This document shows, in pieces, positions 43,570 to 52,861 of a DNA stretch of 64,000 nt; position 1 is the stretch's first letter; every line of letters starts with the position of its first letter. A program made the translations under genes and the position numbers. Source of the stretch: Candidatus Koribacter versatilis Ellin345 (GTDB taxonomy: Bacteria > Acidobacteriota > Terriglobia > Terriglobales > Acidobacteriaceae); assembly GCF_000014005.1 (NCBI RefSeq), contig NC_008009.1, positions 4,278,001-4,342,000 of the forward strand, given 5' to 3'. The notes under the pieces were generated by a model. That model was not told the origin of the DNA. It worked only from the letters and a program-made list of their open reading frames with translations, and made no database searches.

Positions 43570-43798
43570 TTTCGAAACTTCGCAAATACACAAACGTCTT
43601 ACGACTCTGTGCAATGGCACTCCTGCGTTTCGATTTCGGCACCTTGGGCTCACGAACGGAAACCGTACCCGATGCGTCAAACTTGTAACAAAAGAAAACG
43701 TGCAGCCGCTCGCAATTGCCATGGTTTGTCACCGAACGTTCATGTGCAGGAGCATCCCAAGGTTTGAAGCAACACTTCGCGAGCAGCAAGGGGTGAAG

Positions 43799-44098
43799 AT
43801 GATTATGCTGAGACAAGCAGATGTGGCAGAGATTCGCAGAGCGCTGGAGCAGAAGCTTTCATCGAACGATGCGCAGCGGCTTCAACTCAAGTTCGAAAAC
43901 GCAGGGGAACTACCGGCCGCGGCGATTGTGAAAGTGGAAGGCGTAGAGCTGCGTTTGGAAAAAGACGAATTCGATGGTTGCTGGACGATTACAACCAACG
44001 AAGGGACACCTCGTTTGCTGGACCGTTTCGAGGAAAACCTACTGGGCACAGGGATGTTTTTCGCGCTCGAACAGAGCGTGGCGCAGTTGCGCGGCTAG
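43799..44098 (+). CDS. Hypothetical protein, 99 aa
   Basis: The product is a small soluble alpha/beta-type protein (VAEIRRALEQKLSSNDAQRLQLKF then strands AAIVKVEGVELRLEKD and CWTITTN). I recognise no family. ATG 43799 has AAGGGG at 5 nt. A long in-frame extension upstream lacks protein-like composition. It overlaps by 3 nt the end of a 43-aa ORF on the other strand; the 229 bp between it and the oxidoreductase gene hold nothing I can name. Confidence 0.6.
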   Translation: MIMLRQADVAEIRRALEQKLSSNDAQRLQLKFENAGELPAAAIVKVEGVELRLEKDEFDGCWTITTNEGTPRLLDRFEENLLGTGMFFALEQSVAQLRG

Positions 44099-44226
44099 CT
44101 GTTGCGGTCGGCGACTTTTTCCAGCACTCGCTCGACCGTGTCCAATACCTGCTCCATGAATGTAGGCAGCAGAGCCAGAGACTCTTTCGCTTCGCGGTTC
44201 TGACCCGCGTTGAAATTATCTTCCAT
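44095..44226 (-). CDS. Possible small protein, 43 aa
   Basis: ATG 44226 is preceded by GGGAG at 6 nt and the frame ends at TAG 44095-44097. The acidic/amphipathic helical product (MEDNFNAGQNREAKES.., ..VLEKVADRNS) looks like a real short helix-forming peptide. No family is known to me. It converges on the 99-aa gene, with the two stops overlapping by 3 nt. The gap to 44404 carries only a short palindrome (GCACAT-A-ATGTGC, 44287-44299). Confidence 0.45.
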   Translation of the reverse strand: MEDNFNAGQNREAKESLALLPTFMEQVLDTVERVLEKVADRNS

Positions 44227-44404
44227 TCGAAACTCCCGATCGAAGAACATGATTCGTAGGCGCAAAGTGACGCTATCAATGTCCTAGCACATAATGTGCC
44301 ACGCTTCGTTTCCCTTGGAATTCAATCATTTACGGTCTAATAGGCCCTGCACTCAAACAATTCCCTTCCAGCAATCAGCATTGATCGTCCAGTTTTCAGA
44401 CAGG

Positions 44405-45448
44405 TCAAGCCGGCAATTCGCTGGTGGGCGGATATTCGTGCTGTTTGCGGCCTTCGGCGCCGTCGTACATCTTGGTGGTTTTGAAGCGCTCAAAGCGGCC
44501 ATCGGCGGCCCAATACTTCACTTGATCCCGAAGCGACTGCATTTCATTCGCGGCCATCGGTTGAAAACCGGAGGCAATGCCGATGTTTTGCTCGAGCACT
44601 TCCATGGATTCCATGCCGCTGATCGTCGTCGCCACCGGAAGGCTCATGGCGTAGCGCAGAGCTTCGTCGGGACGCGTTGCGCCGTGGGTCACGATCTCGC
44701 CGCTGCCGCCCATGCTCTTCATACCGAGCACCGCGATACCGCGCTTCTGGGCCTCGGGGAGCACATGCTGTTCGAAGCTGCGGAATGTCGCATCGAGACA
44801 ATTCAGCGGCATCTGGATCGTGTCGAAGGGGAAATTGTGCGCGAGCATCGCGAGGTGGATGCGCGGGTCTTTGTGGCCAGTAAAACCAACGGCGCGAACT
44901 TTCCCTTGCTGCTTCGCGAGAGTGAGCGCTTCGATCGCGCCATCCGGGCGGAAGATGAGGTCGGGATCGTTGTCGTAAATAACTTCGTGGATCTGCCAGA
45001 CATCGAGGTGATCGGTCTGGAGGCGGCGCAGCGATTGCTCTAACTGCTGCATGGCGACATTTTTGTCGCGTCCATGGGTGCAGACCTTGGTCATGACGAC
45101 GACCTGCTGGCGCTTCCCTTTCAGCGCGCTGCCGAGATATTCCTCGCTCTGACCGTCGTGATAGTCCCAGGCGTTGTCGAAGAAAGTGATCCCAGCATCG
45201 ATGGCGCGAGCGACCATCTCGACCGCATCCTTCTGTGTTTTTGCGGAGCCGAGATGGTAGCCGCCCATACCGAGCGCTGAAACTTCAATGCCGGTTTTGC
45301 CAAGCTTCCGCCTAGGGATTGCGCCGCCGGACCTTTTTTCGGAGTTCGTGTTCTGTGCCATCGCTGTCATTTTCCCCGGAACTATGCTTCCCGCGCCGAT
45401 GATTGCCGCGCTTTTTAGAAAAGACCGCCGGTCGAAGTCGCTGCTCAT
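44405..45448 (-). CDS. Tat-exported aldo/keto reductase
   Basis: This 347-aa AKR begins with a twin-arginine signal (DRRSFLKSAAIIGAGSI). The catalytic tetrad is visible: D and Y in FFDNAWDYHDGQSEE, K in VVMTKVCTHG and H in LDVWQIHEV. Tat export suggests that it folds with NADP(H) in the cytoplasm and works in the periplasm, as some acidobacterial and planctomycete AKRs are predicted to do. It overlaps the cytoplasmic paralogue by 4 nt (ATGA). The substrate is unknown. Confidence 0.9.
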   Translation of the reverse strand: MSSDFDRRSFLKSAAIIGAGSIVPGKMTAMAQNTNSEKRSGGAIPRRKLGKTGIEVSALGMGGYHLGSAKTQKDAVEMVARAIDAGITFFDNAWDYHDGQSEEYLGSALKGKRQQVVVMTKVCTHGRDKNVAMQQLEQSLRRLQTDHLDVWQIHEVIYDNDPDLIFRPDGAIEALTLAKQQGKVRAVGFTGHKDPRIHLAMLAHNFPFDTIQMPLNCLDATFRSFEQHVLPEAQKRGIAVLGMKSMGGSGEIVTHGATRPDEALRYAMSLPVATTISGMESMEVLEQNIGIASGFQPMAANEMQSLRDQVKYWAADGRFERFKTTKMYDGAEGRKQHEYPPTSELPA

Positions 45449-46440
45449 TTCGCCTCCGGAAACGGCTTGCCGGTATTTTCGGTGGCCTTCATCATTTCCT
45501 TCACCTCGACGGACTGCATGTCGAGGGGGAAATCGTGTGCCATGCGCGCCTCGGGATTATCGAACTTGAGCGAGACTTTGTAGAGTTCGTAGCGTCCATC
45601 GCCGGCGTAGGGCTTCACGCGATCGCGAAGGGCGGACATTTCCTGCTCGGTCATGGGTTGGAAGCCGCGCGCGACTTTGATCGCCTGGTCGAGCGCTTCC
45701 TGTTTGTCGATGCCGGTGATGGTCGTGGTCACGCCGGGCAGGCTCATCGCGTAACGCAGCGATTCTTCTCCACTCAGCACACCGCGCTTTACCGCGTCGC
45801 CATGGCCGCTGATGGGCTTCATGCCAAGTGCCGCGATCCCGCGCTTCTGCAACTCGGGCAGCACTTTTCCCTGAAAGCTGCGGAAGTGGTAGTCGAACGG
45901 GTTCAGCGGCATCTGCACGGCGTCGAAGGGAAAGCCGGTATTCAGCATCGCGAGATGGATGTCGGGATCCTTGTGACCGGTGAATCCTACGAAGCGGACT
46001 TTGCCCTGTTCTTTGGCTTTGCGGAGGGCCTCGGCCGCGCCGTTCGGGCGAATGAAGAGCTCGGGATCGTTGTCGAATGAGACGCCATGAATCTGCCAGA
46101 GGTCGAGATGATCGGTCTGGAGGCGGTTGAGCGACTGCTCGAGCATGCGCATGGCGAGGTCGGCATCGCGCCCGTGGGTGCAGACCTTGGACATCAGGAA
46201 GACCTTTTCGCGACGACCCTTGAGGCCTTGGCCCATCCAGTCTTCGGTCTTACCACGATGGTATTCCCAGCAGTTGTCGAAGAAGGTGATGCCGGCATCT
46301 ACGGCCTGATGGATCAGCTTGACGGCTTCTTTCACGTCGGTGGCGTCGCCAACGTGGTGACCACCGAAGCCGACGCAGGAAACCGTGGCGTCGGCTTTGC
46401 CGAATTTGCGTTGAGGGATCGCAGCAGTGGAGTCTGCCAT
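45445..46440 (-). CDS. Cytoplasmic aldo/keto reductase
   Basis: This 331-aa protein lacks a signal peptide. The tetrad residues lie in FFDNCWEYHRGKTED (D, Y), VFLMSKVCTHGRD (K) and LDLWQIHGV (H). It is closely similar to the Tat-exported gene downstream across the whole length, including the unusual KVCTHGRD and GFTGHKDP segments, so the pair arose by duplication. ATG 46440 with AAGGGC upstream is preferred over a longer frame that overlaps the divergent gene's start. Substrate unknown. Confidence 0.9.
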   Translation of the reverse strand: MADSTAAIPQRKFGKADATVSCVGFGGHHVGDATDVKEAVKLIHQAVDAGITFFDNCWEYHRGKTEDWMGQGLKGRREKVFLMSKVCTHGRDADLAMRMLEQSLNRLQTDHLDLWQIHGVSFDNDPELFIRPNGAAEALRKAKEQGKVRFVGFTGHKDPDIHLAMLNTGFPFDAVQMPLNPFDYHFRSFQGKVLPELQKRGIAALGMKPISGHGDAVKRGVLSGEESLRYAMSLPGVTTTITGIDKQEALDQAIKVARGFQPMTEQEMSALRDRVKPYAGDGRYELYKVSLKFDNPEARMAHDFPLDMQSVEVKEMMKATENTGKPFPEAK

Positions 46441-46549
46441 TCTGCCCTTCTGAATGCAAAGTGAACGCTGCCAAGAGCGGCGTATGGAGCAGAAGATGCG
46501 GAGAGGCAGGCGTCCGTTGGCTGCAGAGAGCGTGATATAGTTTCGCGCC

Positions 46550-48070
46550 ATGTCGCGCGCGGCTCCGCTGCTGCTCAGCTTGCTTCTGATGTCGGGAACG
46601 CAGTCGTTTTATGCTGCCCAGGAAACGCACGACCATCCGGTGCCGGAAGTTCTCGGGAGCGTGACTTTTCCGATCTCGTGCACAGCCGAAGTGCAAGGCG
46701 ACTTCAACCGTAGCGTCGCTCTGCTGCACTCGTTTGCGTATGCCGCGGCGTTGAACGCGTTCCAGGCAGTGGCTGAGCGTGATCCGAAATGCGCAATGGC
46801 GTATTGGGGCGTCGCCATGTCGGGCTATCACCAGTTGTGGGAGCCTGCGATTTCGGCCGATGGGGCTGCACGGGCGCAGCGCGAGCTTTCACTGGCGATG
46901 AGCGCAGGCGCTGTAACAGATCGCGAACGCGGGTTTCTGAACGCGGCAAATGCGATCTTCAAGGATGCCGATACGGTTCCGATTGCGACTCGTGCCGGAG
47001 CTTACGAGAAGGCGATGGCGGAACTTGCAGCGCGTTATCCGGCCGACGTCGAGGTGCAAACGTTTTATGCGCTTGCTCTCCTGGCGAATGCATCGCCCTC
47101 CGACAAAACGCACGCGCGCCAGAAGCACGCGGCGGACATCCTGGAGGCGCTCTTCAAGAAATACCCACAGCATCCGGCGATTCCGCATTACCTGATCCAC
47201 GCCTACGACAACGCGGAACTCGCGGAGCGAGGACTTCCCGCGGCTCGCGCCTATGCGCAGGTTGCGCCATCTGCGCCGCATGCTTTGCATATGCCGAGCC
47301 ACATTTTCACGCGACTCGGGCTGTGGGAAGACTCGATCGCGTCGAACACGGCGGCGCGTACTGCGGCACACCGAGCGGGTGATATCGGAGAAGAACTGCA
47401 CGCAATGGATTACCTCGTGTATGCGCAACTGCAGCTTGGTCGCGATGAAGATGCCGCGCAAATCGTCGGCGAGTTGAAGAAGATGGAGAGCCTGCACACT
47501 GCCGATTTCAAAGTCGGTTATGCTGCGACCGTGATGCCGATTCGCTACGCTCTGGAGCGCGGAAAATGGGCAGAGGCGGTTCAACTGCCGGTTCCCGAGT
47601 CGGCTCCGCCGCATGTGCGTGCAATTGCGATCTGGGCGCAATCGATTGGGAACGCGCACATGGAGAAGGCGAAGGAAGCATCGGGTGCAGTCGCACAGCT
47701 TCAGCAGATCGAGGACGACTTGCAAGGGAAGGGCAACGGGTACTGGGCAACGCAGGTGCGCGTCCTCAAGCGCGAGGCGATGGCGTGGGTAGCGTTCGCC
47801 AACCATGACTTGGACAAAGCTACTTCAACGATGCGTCAGGCTGCGGATGAGGAAGATGCGGTGGAGAAGTTGCCGGTGACTCCGGGGCCCGTGATTCCTG
47901 CACGCGAACAACTCGGGGAACTTCTGCTCGAGCAAGGCAAACCGGCGTTGGCGGTAGAAGAATTCAACATCGATCTGCGCAATTCGCCGAATCGGCGACG
48001 CGGAAGGTTTGGTTTGAATGAAGCGACGAAGAAGGTAGAGTCGAACCATCGTGATGATCGCGCGCTATAA
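46550..48070 (+). CDS. Exported TPR-repeat protein, 506 aa
   Basis: A signal peptide (AAPLLLSLLLMSGTQSF) precedes helical repeats of the TPR type (ALNAFQAVAERDPKCAMAYWGVAMSGY, DIGEELHAMDYLVYAQLQLGRDEDA, PAREQLGELLLEQGKPALAVEEFNIDL). It contains HALHMPSHIFTRLGLWEDSI, a segment seen in a family of acidobacterial and bacteroidetal TPR proteins of unknown role. It probably forms a periplasmic protein scaffold. TATAGT lies 8 nt before the ATG with no Shine-Dalgarno. Confidence 0.8.
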   Translation: MSRAAPLLLSLLLMSGTQSFYAAQETHDHPVPEVLGSVTFPISCTAEVQGDFNRSVALLHSFAYAAALNAFQAVAERDPKCAMAYWGVAMSGYHQLWEPAISADGAARAQRELSLAMSAGAVTDRERGFLNAANAIFKDADTVPIATRAGAYEKAMAELAARYPADVEVQTFYALALLANASPSDKTHARQKHAADILEALFKKYPQHPAIPHYLIHAYDNAELAERGLPAARAYAQVAPSAPHALHMPSHIFTRLGLWEDSIASNTAARTAAHRAGDIGEELHAMDYLVYAQLQLGRDEDAAQIVGELKKMESLHTADFKVGYAATVMPIRYALERGKWAEAVQLPVPESAPPHVRAIAIWAQSIGNAHMEKAKEASGAVAQLQQIEDDLQGKGNGYWATQVRVLKREAMAWVAFANHDLDKATSTMRQAADEEDAVEKLPVTPGPVIPAREQLGELLLEQGKPALAVEEFNIDLRNSPNRRRGRFGLNEATKKVESNHRDDRAL

Positions 48071-48082
48071 TTCCGCCCACTC

Positions 48083-49198
48083 ATGAAAGCCCACATCTTC
48101 TCTGCTCTCCTGCTAGCGTCATCGCTGGTCTGCGCCCAGAAACCTCGCGCCCGCGATCTTGGCGTTCCTTTCGACGGAACTCCTGGCAAGTTCAATGCGA
48201 TCACCGATGTCGCCGGCGTAACAGTAGGCCACAAGACGCTGATCGAAGGCACCGACATTCGCACTGGCGTGACCGCGGTGATTCCGCGCGCGAACGATTT
48301 GTTTGATCCGGTGTATGCGGGATGGTTTTCGCAGAACGGTAATGGCGAGATGACGGGAACGACCTGGGTGGAAGAGTCGGGATTCCTTGATGGCCCGGTA
48401 GTGATCACCAACACGCACAGTGTTGGTGTGGTGCGCGATGCGGTGATCGCATGGCGCCTGAACCACCAGCCGCCGAAAACGGTGGAGGATGCGTGGTCGC
48501 TGCCGGTTGTCGCGGAAACGTGGGACGGCTGGCTGAACGATATCAACGGATTCCACGTGAAGCCGCAAGACGCGTTCGATGCGCTCGACAGTGCGAAGTC
48601 AGGCCCGGTGCTGGAAGGCGCTGTCGGCGGCGGAACGGGGATGATTTGTAACGAGTTCAAGGGCGGGATTGGGACGTCTTCGCGCATGCTCGACGCCAAG
48701 GCCGGAGGCTATACGGTTGGGGTGCTGGTGCAGTGTAATTACGGGCTGCGTCCGCAGCTGCGCATTGCTGGTGTTCCGGTGGGTAAGGAGATTCCACAGC
48801 ACGCTGCCTATGAAGAAGAGAAAGGCTCGATCATCGTCGTGGTTGCGACCGATGCTCCGCTGATTCCGACGCAACTCAAACGACTTGCGCGCCGCGTAAC
48901 CGATGGGCTGGGGCGGCTGGGAAGCATCTCGGGCAATGGGTCGGGAGATATCTTCATTGCCTTCTCCACGGCGAATCCGCACACCTACTACAGCGAGAAG
49001 GCAGCGACGATACAGACGCTGCCGCTCGACAACATGGATCCGTTATTTGCAGCGACCGTGCAGGCGACGGAAGAAGCAGTGGTGAATGCGCTCGTCGCCG
49101 CAGAAGACATGACGGGGTACAAGGGGCGGAAGGTGATCGCGCTGCCGCACGATCAATTGCGAGAAGTGTTGAAGAAGTACAACCGGCTGGAAAAGTAA
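48083..49198 (+). CDS. DmpA/P1-family self-processing aminopeptidase
   Basis: The 371-aa protein has a short signal peptide (IFSALLLASSLVCAQ) and P1-family motifs: GKFNAITDVAGVTVGHKT near the start, the turn EGAVGGGTGMICNEFKGGIGT, and the self-cleavage site GNGSGDIFIAF with nucleophile S287. DmpA cuts itself before this Ser and then releases N-terminal D- or L-residues from peptides. A periplasmic form is suggested by the signal peptide. A perfect TATAAT (48066-48071) overlaps the stop of the preceding gene and lies 11 nt before the ATG. Confidence 0.9.
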   Translation: MKAHIFSALLLASSLVCAQKPRARDLGVPFDGTPGKFNAITDVAGVTVGHKTLIEGTDIRTGVTAVIPRANDLFDPVYAGWFSQNGNGEMTGTTWVEESGFLDGPVVITNTHSVGVVRDAVIAWRLNHQPPKTVEDAWSLPVVAETWDGWLNDINGFHVKPQDAFDALDSAKSGPVLEGAVGGGTGMICNEFKGGIGTSSRMLDAKAGGYTVGVLVQCNYGLRPQLRIAGVPVGKEIPQHAAYEEEKGSIIVVVATDAPLIPTQLKRLARRVTDGLGRLGSISGNGSGDIFIAFSTANPHTYYSEKAATIQTLPLDNMDPLFAATVQATEEAVVNALVAAEDMTGYKGRKVIALPHDQLREVLKKYNRLEK

Positions 49199-49216
49199 CG
49201 GGGACCATAAGACTCT

Positions 49217-50170
49217 ATGCGTGTTGCTCTCGCACTCTTCGCTCTCACCTGCATCGTTGCTGCACAGGAACCACCGAACCCTTTTGCTGTTCCACGGAGT
49301 ATTGCCAGTGGAACCGTGAAAAGTGATTCCTACGAGAACGAGTGCTTGGGAATCAAATTCGGATTTCCAAACGGCTGGATCCCGGTTGGTTCTACTGTCT
49401 CGGGGCAGGCGGAGCAGCAAGGCAAGACCTTCTTGTTGTTTGAAATGCAAACCGGCGTAGCCGATTCAAATGATCGGATTCGTTTGTACGCTCGAAACGC
49501 TGGTAAGACGACGAAGAGACTCGCGGAAGCCGCGATCATCCTGGCCAAGGCCCATGCTGGCGTAGGTCCGGACGATCCGACGGTGCTTTCGAGCGGACTC
49601 AGCGTTCAATTCGCGGGACGCGAATTCGAGCGCCTCGATGTGGAAATGGTCAAACCGGGTTTCAAGCAGTACCGTGCCGAGTTGACCACCAAGTTCCGGG
49701 ATTACTTCATCACCATTCTCGTGGCAGCAGCAACACCGGAGGATCGGGACGCGATTACGAAAACGCTCGAGGGTTTTTCATTGGGCGACGACACACCCGA
49801 CTCGTCATGCGGCGAAGCAGTTCCTGCAGTGAAAGCAGATATGCCGATCGTGGGAATTGTAAGTTCCGAGCCCGGCGGTCCACCCGCCAAGGGACACATA
49901 CGGGTATCTCAGACCGTCTCGAAGGCTTTTATCGTTAAGCGCGTCGATCCAATTACTCCGAAAGACTTTAACGGAGGAGGCCAGGTAGTGCTAGAGGTCC
50001 TCACGTCAAAGGATGGCGATGTCGAGTCGATAAGTGCCCTCTCCGGAAATCCCTTGCTCATTCCCGCTGCAATGGAAGCTGTGAAGCAATGGAAATTCAA
50101 GCCGTATCTTCTGAACAATCAACCGATTGGGATGGACACTACGGTCACCCTGGACGTTCACCATCCGTAG
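49217..50170 (+). CDS. Secreted protein with C-terminal TonB-like domain
   Basis: A signal peptide (VALALFALTCIVAAQ) is followed by a ~190-residue region of unknown fold and a C-terminal TonB domain (~240-315; VVLEVLTSKDGDVESISALSGNPLLIPAAMEAVKQWKFKPY). It lacks the membrane anchor and Pro-rich spacer of true TonB, so it is probably a soluble periplasmic protein that borrows the domain for interaction. Such proteins are common in Acidobacteriota. The start region has no clear Shine-Dalgarno. Confidence 0.75.
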   Translation: MRVALALFALTCIVAAQEPPNPFAVPRSIASGTVKSDSYENECLGIKFGFPNGWIPVGSTVSGQAEQQGKTFLLFEMQTGVADSNDRIRLYARNAGKTTKRLAEAAIILAKAHAGVGPDDPTVLSSGLSVQFAGREFERLDVEMVKPGFKQYRAELTTKFRDYFITILVAAATPEDRDAITKTLEGFSLGDDTPDSSCGEAVPAVKADMPIVGIVSSEPGGPPAKGHIRVSQTVSKAFIVKRVDPITPKDFNGGGQVVLEVLTSKDGDVESISALSGNPLLIPAAMEAVKQWKFKPYLLNNQPIGMDTTVTLDVHHP

Positions 50171-50180
50171 GTCGGCAGGT

Positions 50181-50702
50181 TTAGGCGGCGGGACCTGACG
50201 TCCACTTTGGAAGCGGCGGCGGATCCATTCGCCGCGGCAATACGACATGCCCGGGGAGCGTCAGTTTACGGAACTTGCCATCGCCTCGGTCGTCGATGAG
50301 GTCCATCGTGAAGGAACAGGCAACGTCTGTCGGCGCCAATTGATAGGAATATGCGTAAGGCTTGCCGTTGAAGGACCAGCGGTACAACGCGAACAGCAGC
50401 ATTGTCTGGGACCTGAGTTTCTTGTGAACACCTCCCTCATCAAAGAGTGTCCCGGGGAATGTGGCGTGACTGTTATGCGGAAGAGCTATCGCTGAAACCG
50501 TGAACCCCTCATGAAGTGGTTGCGGCTTCTCATCCATCGTTATATTCACCGGAATCCATTGGCGTTGATCCATGCCAGGCGTAGGCCAACCTTCTTCGCT
50601 GTACCAATTGCTTTCCGCGACGGGATCCACCCTGAATCCGCACTGCGCGAGCAGTGGTAAGGAAATCACGACGGCAAAGAGCGCGACTAGAAGAGAGCGC
50701 AT
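50181..50702 (-). CDS. Hypothetical secreted protein, 173 aa
   Basis: A signal peptide (LLVALFAVVISLPLLAQ) precedes a chain rich in Trp, Tyr and Pro (ESNWYSEEGWPTPGMDQRQW, LYRWSFNGKPYAYSYQL). No family recognised. ATG 50702 follows TAAGAT by 7 nt and has no Shine-Dalgarno; longer in-frame starts are less likely because of the divergent gene. It is divergent from the gene at 50779 and converges on the TonB-domain gene. Confidence 0.65.
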   Translation of the reverse strand: MRSLLVALFAVVISLPLLAQCGFRVDPVAESNWYSEEGWPTPGMDQRQWIPVNITMDEKPQPLHEGFTVSAIALPHNSHATFPGTLFDEGGVHKKLRSQTMLLFALYRWSFNGKPYAYSYQLAPTDVACSFTMDLIDDRGDGKFRKLTLPGHVVLPRRMDPPPLPKWTSGPAA

Positions 50703-50778
50703 GGCCCGAATCTTACAATGGGAGCCTCGCATGCGAACAAAGTTTCGAAGCGGCGACCGCAGGCGGTACGATATTGAC

Positions 50779-51663
50779 ATGCGCTTCGCCGCATTCACTC
50801 TCGCGCTGATGCTTGCGCTTCCGGCTCTCGCCCAGTCTCACGCCAAGCGCCTCATCCTCAAAGACGGCAGCTATCAGTCCATCCTCGAGTACAAAGTCGA
50901 AGGCGATCGTGTGCGTTACAAGAGCGCCGACCGTTTCGAATGGGAGGACGTGCCCAACTTGCTCGTGGATTGGGACGCGACCAACAAGTACAACGATAAT
51001 CCGATCAAGAACGACCTTTCGCGCGCCGAGCGTGATGCGGCCGAAGCAGAAGAGAAAGAGGCAGCGAGGACTGAGACCGATGCCCCGACGGTTGCCCCGC
51101 GGCTGCGATTGCCGGATGGGAACATTGGCGGCGTTTACTTGCTCGACGAGTGGAAGGGTGCGCCGGAACTGGTGGAGATCGTGCAGAACGGTGCGGACAT
51201 CAACCAGAACTTTGGCAAGAATGTGTTACGCGTGGCGGTGAATCCGTTCGGCGGCGCGCACCAGTCGTTCGAGTTGCCGGGGCAGCATGCGCGGGCGCAG
51301 TCACACTCGACGCAGCCGACGTTTTACATGTGCATTGAGTCGGGCGAAAAGCCTGTAGATGTTGTGAACCACTACCGTATCGTTCGCGTCACTTCCGATG
51401 TGAAAAAGAACACGCGCAGTGTCGGGACTTTGATTGTGAAAGCCACTGGGAAGACCAGCCAGGCGGAGAAGTTTGTGCCGGCATTGGTCTCGCACGTGAA
51501 CGAAGGGCCGTGGGTGAAGGTAACGCCGTCGCAGCCATTGACGCCTGGGGAGTACGCGGTGGTCGAGATGCTTGACGAGAACGAGATGAATTTGTACGTG
51601 TGGGATTTTGGCGTGAATGCGGACGCGCCGGAGAACGTGAATGCGGTGAAGGCAAAGCCTTAG
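50779..51663 (+). CDS. Hypothetical secreted protein, 294 aa
   Basis: A signal peptide (FAAFTLALMLALPALAQ) precedes a short segment (RLILKDGSYQSILEYKVEGDRVRYKSADRFEWEDVP) resembling the start of many acidobacterial secreted proteins. The rest is partly acidic and helical, then beta-rich. I recognise no enzyme family. TACGAT lies 6 nt before the ATG and no Shine-Dalgarno is visible, so leaderless transcription is likely. The ATG is chosen over a long in-frame upstream extension that overlaps the divergent gene. Confidence 0.7.
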   Translation: MRFAAFTLALMLALPALAQSHAKRLILKDGSYQSILEYKVEGDRVRYKSADRFEWEDVPNLLVDWDATNKYNDNPIKNDLSRAERDAAEAEEKEAARTETDAPTVAPRLRLPDGNIGGVYLLDEWKGAPELVEIVQNGADINQNFGKNVLRVAVNPFGGAHQSFELPGQHARAQSHSTQPTFYMCIESGEKPVDVVNHYRIVRVTSDVKKNTRSVGTLIVKATGKTSQAEKFVPALVSHVNEGPWVKVTPSQPLTPGEYAVVEMLDENEMNLYVWDFGVNADAPENVNAVKAKP

Positions 51664-51692
51664 CGCGGGTGGTGGCCCCGGGAAAACAGCAG

Positions 51693-51719
51693 ATCCTTCG
51701 CTTCGCTCAGGATGACAAG
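51693..51719. repeat. REP-like palindromic element, copy 2
   Basis: The element begins ATCCTTCG and ends CTCAGGATGACAAG, like the element at 130-175 but without its inner hairpin. It lies in the 116-bp gap between two converging genes (stops at 51663 and 51780), the same context as copy 1. Confidence 0.5.
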
Positions 51720-51779
51720 AGAGAGTTGTGGAGCAGGAAACGCTTGTGCAGGCCGACCGCTGCGAGGCGTTATGAAATC

Positions 51780-52832
51780 TTAGGTCAGCATGCCTTGGCG
51801 GGCGACGCTTACGTTATCGCGCGTGGTGTTTTTTACCGCGTACATCATTTCGTCGGCCTGGCGGATGATTTCGTGCGAGGACTTTGCGTCCTCCGGGAAC
51901 GTTGCGACACCCATGCTGGCGCGCACATTGAGATTCAGACCCTCTGGTTTCAGCCAATATTCATTACGGAAAACATCGCGCAAGCGGCGGGCTACAACTA
52001 ACGCCGACTCTTTCGACGTCTGCGGCAACAGCACGACAAATTCGTCGCCACCATAGCGGAAGGCATAGTCAATCAAGCGAAGGTGCGCCTTAATGGCGTA
52101 GCCGATCTCCGCGAGTAAGCGGCTGCCGACGAGGTGGCCGTGCGTATCGTTCACCGACTTGAAGTGGTCGAGGTCGAGGAACAGGATGCTGAACTCGTAG
52201 CCGAAACGGGTGGAGCGGTAGACCTCGGCTTCGAGCGTTTTGTAGAGATGGCGCGCGTTGTAGAGGCCGGTGCAGTCGTCGGTGATCGTCAACTCCTGGA
52301 TCTTCTCGACGGCGCGGGCATTATCGATGGCGATGGCGGCGTAATCGGCGAGCGCCTGCAGCAGCAGCATCTCGTTTCCGCCGAAGCCTTGCATATCCAC
52401 GTTGATCAACTGGATCACGCCGAGGACGCGGTGCTTCGATTTGAGCGGAATGCAGATAATCGAGCGCGTCTGCCACTTGGTCATCTCGTCGATGCGCTTG
52501 GCAAAACGCGGATCGGTATAGACGTCGGGAACGAGAAGGCTTTCGCCGTGCTGTGCGACCCATCCCGCTATGCCTTCGCCGAGTTTCAGGCGAACGGTTT
52601 TGAGGGCCTCCGCGGCGTCACCGACAGCGATGGCGAAATAAAGCTCAGATTTCTCCTCATCCACCATGAGGAGTGACCAGGTATCGGGGCGGAAATATTC
52701 CGCCATCTTTTCCATAATGGTCTGCAGGATGGAGTCGAGGTTCAGCGACGACGTCAGCGCTTTGGCGACGTCGTGAAAGATACCCAACTCCTGTAACTGC
52801 CGCTTGTGGTCGGCGCCTGCGGAGTCAAACAT
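51780..52832 (-). CDS. GAF-GGDEF diguanylate cyclase
   Basis: The protein has a GAF domain (~15-165: LNLDSILQTIMEKMAEYF to VLGVIQLINVD) and a GGDEF domain (~180-340) with an intact RYGGDEFVVLLP active site, so it should make c-di-GMP from two GTP. An I-site (RxxD) upstream is not evident. I start at ATG 52832 (MFDSAG) because the in-frame ATG at 52868 lies within a TATAAT -10 element and a perfect palindrome; if transcription starts elsewhere the longer 362-aa form is possible. It is divergent from rodZ, and the palindrome suggests a repressor. Confidence 0.9.
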   Translation of the reverse strand: MFDSAGADHKRQLQELGIFHDVAKALTSSLNLDSILQTIMEKMAEYFRPDTWSLLMVDEEKSELYFAIAVGDAAEALKTVRLKLGEGIAGWVAQHGESLLVPDVYTDPRFAKRIDEMTKWQTRSIICIPLKSKHRVLGVIQLINVDMQGFGGNEMLLLQALADYAAIAIDNARAVEKIQELTITDDCTGLYNARHLYKTLEAEVYRSTRFGYEFSILFLDLDHFKSVNDTHGHLVGSRLLAEIGYAIKAHLRLIDYAFRYGGDEFVVLLPQTSKESALVVARRLRDVFRNEYWLKPEGLNLNVRASMGVATFPEDAKSSHEIIRQADEMMYAVKNTTRDNVSVARQGMLT

Positions 52833-52861
52833 GGTGGAATGATGGCCTCGAGGGTCGAGTT

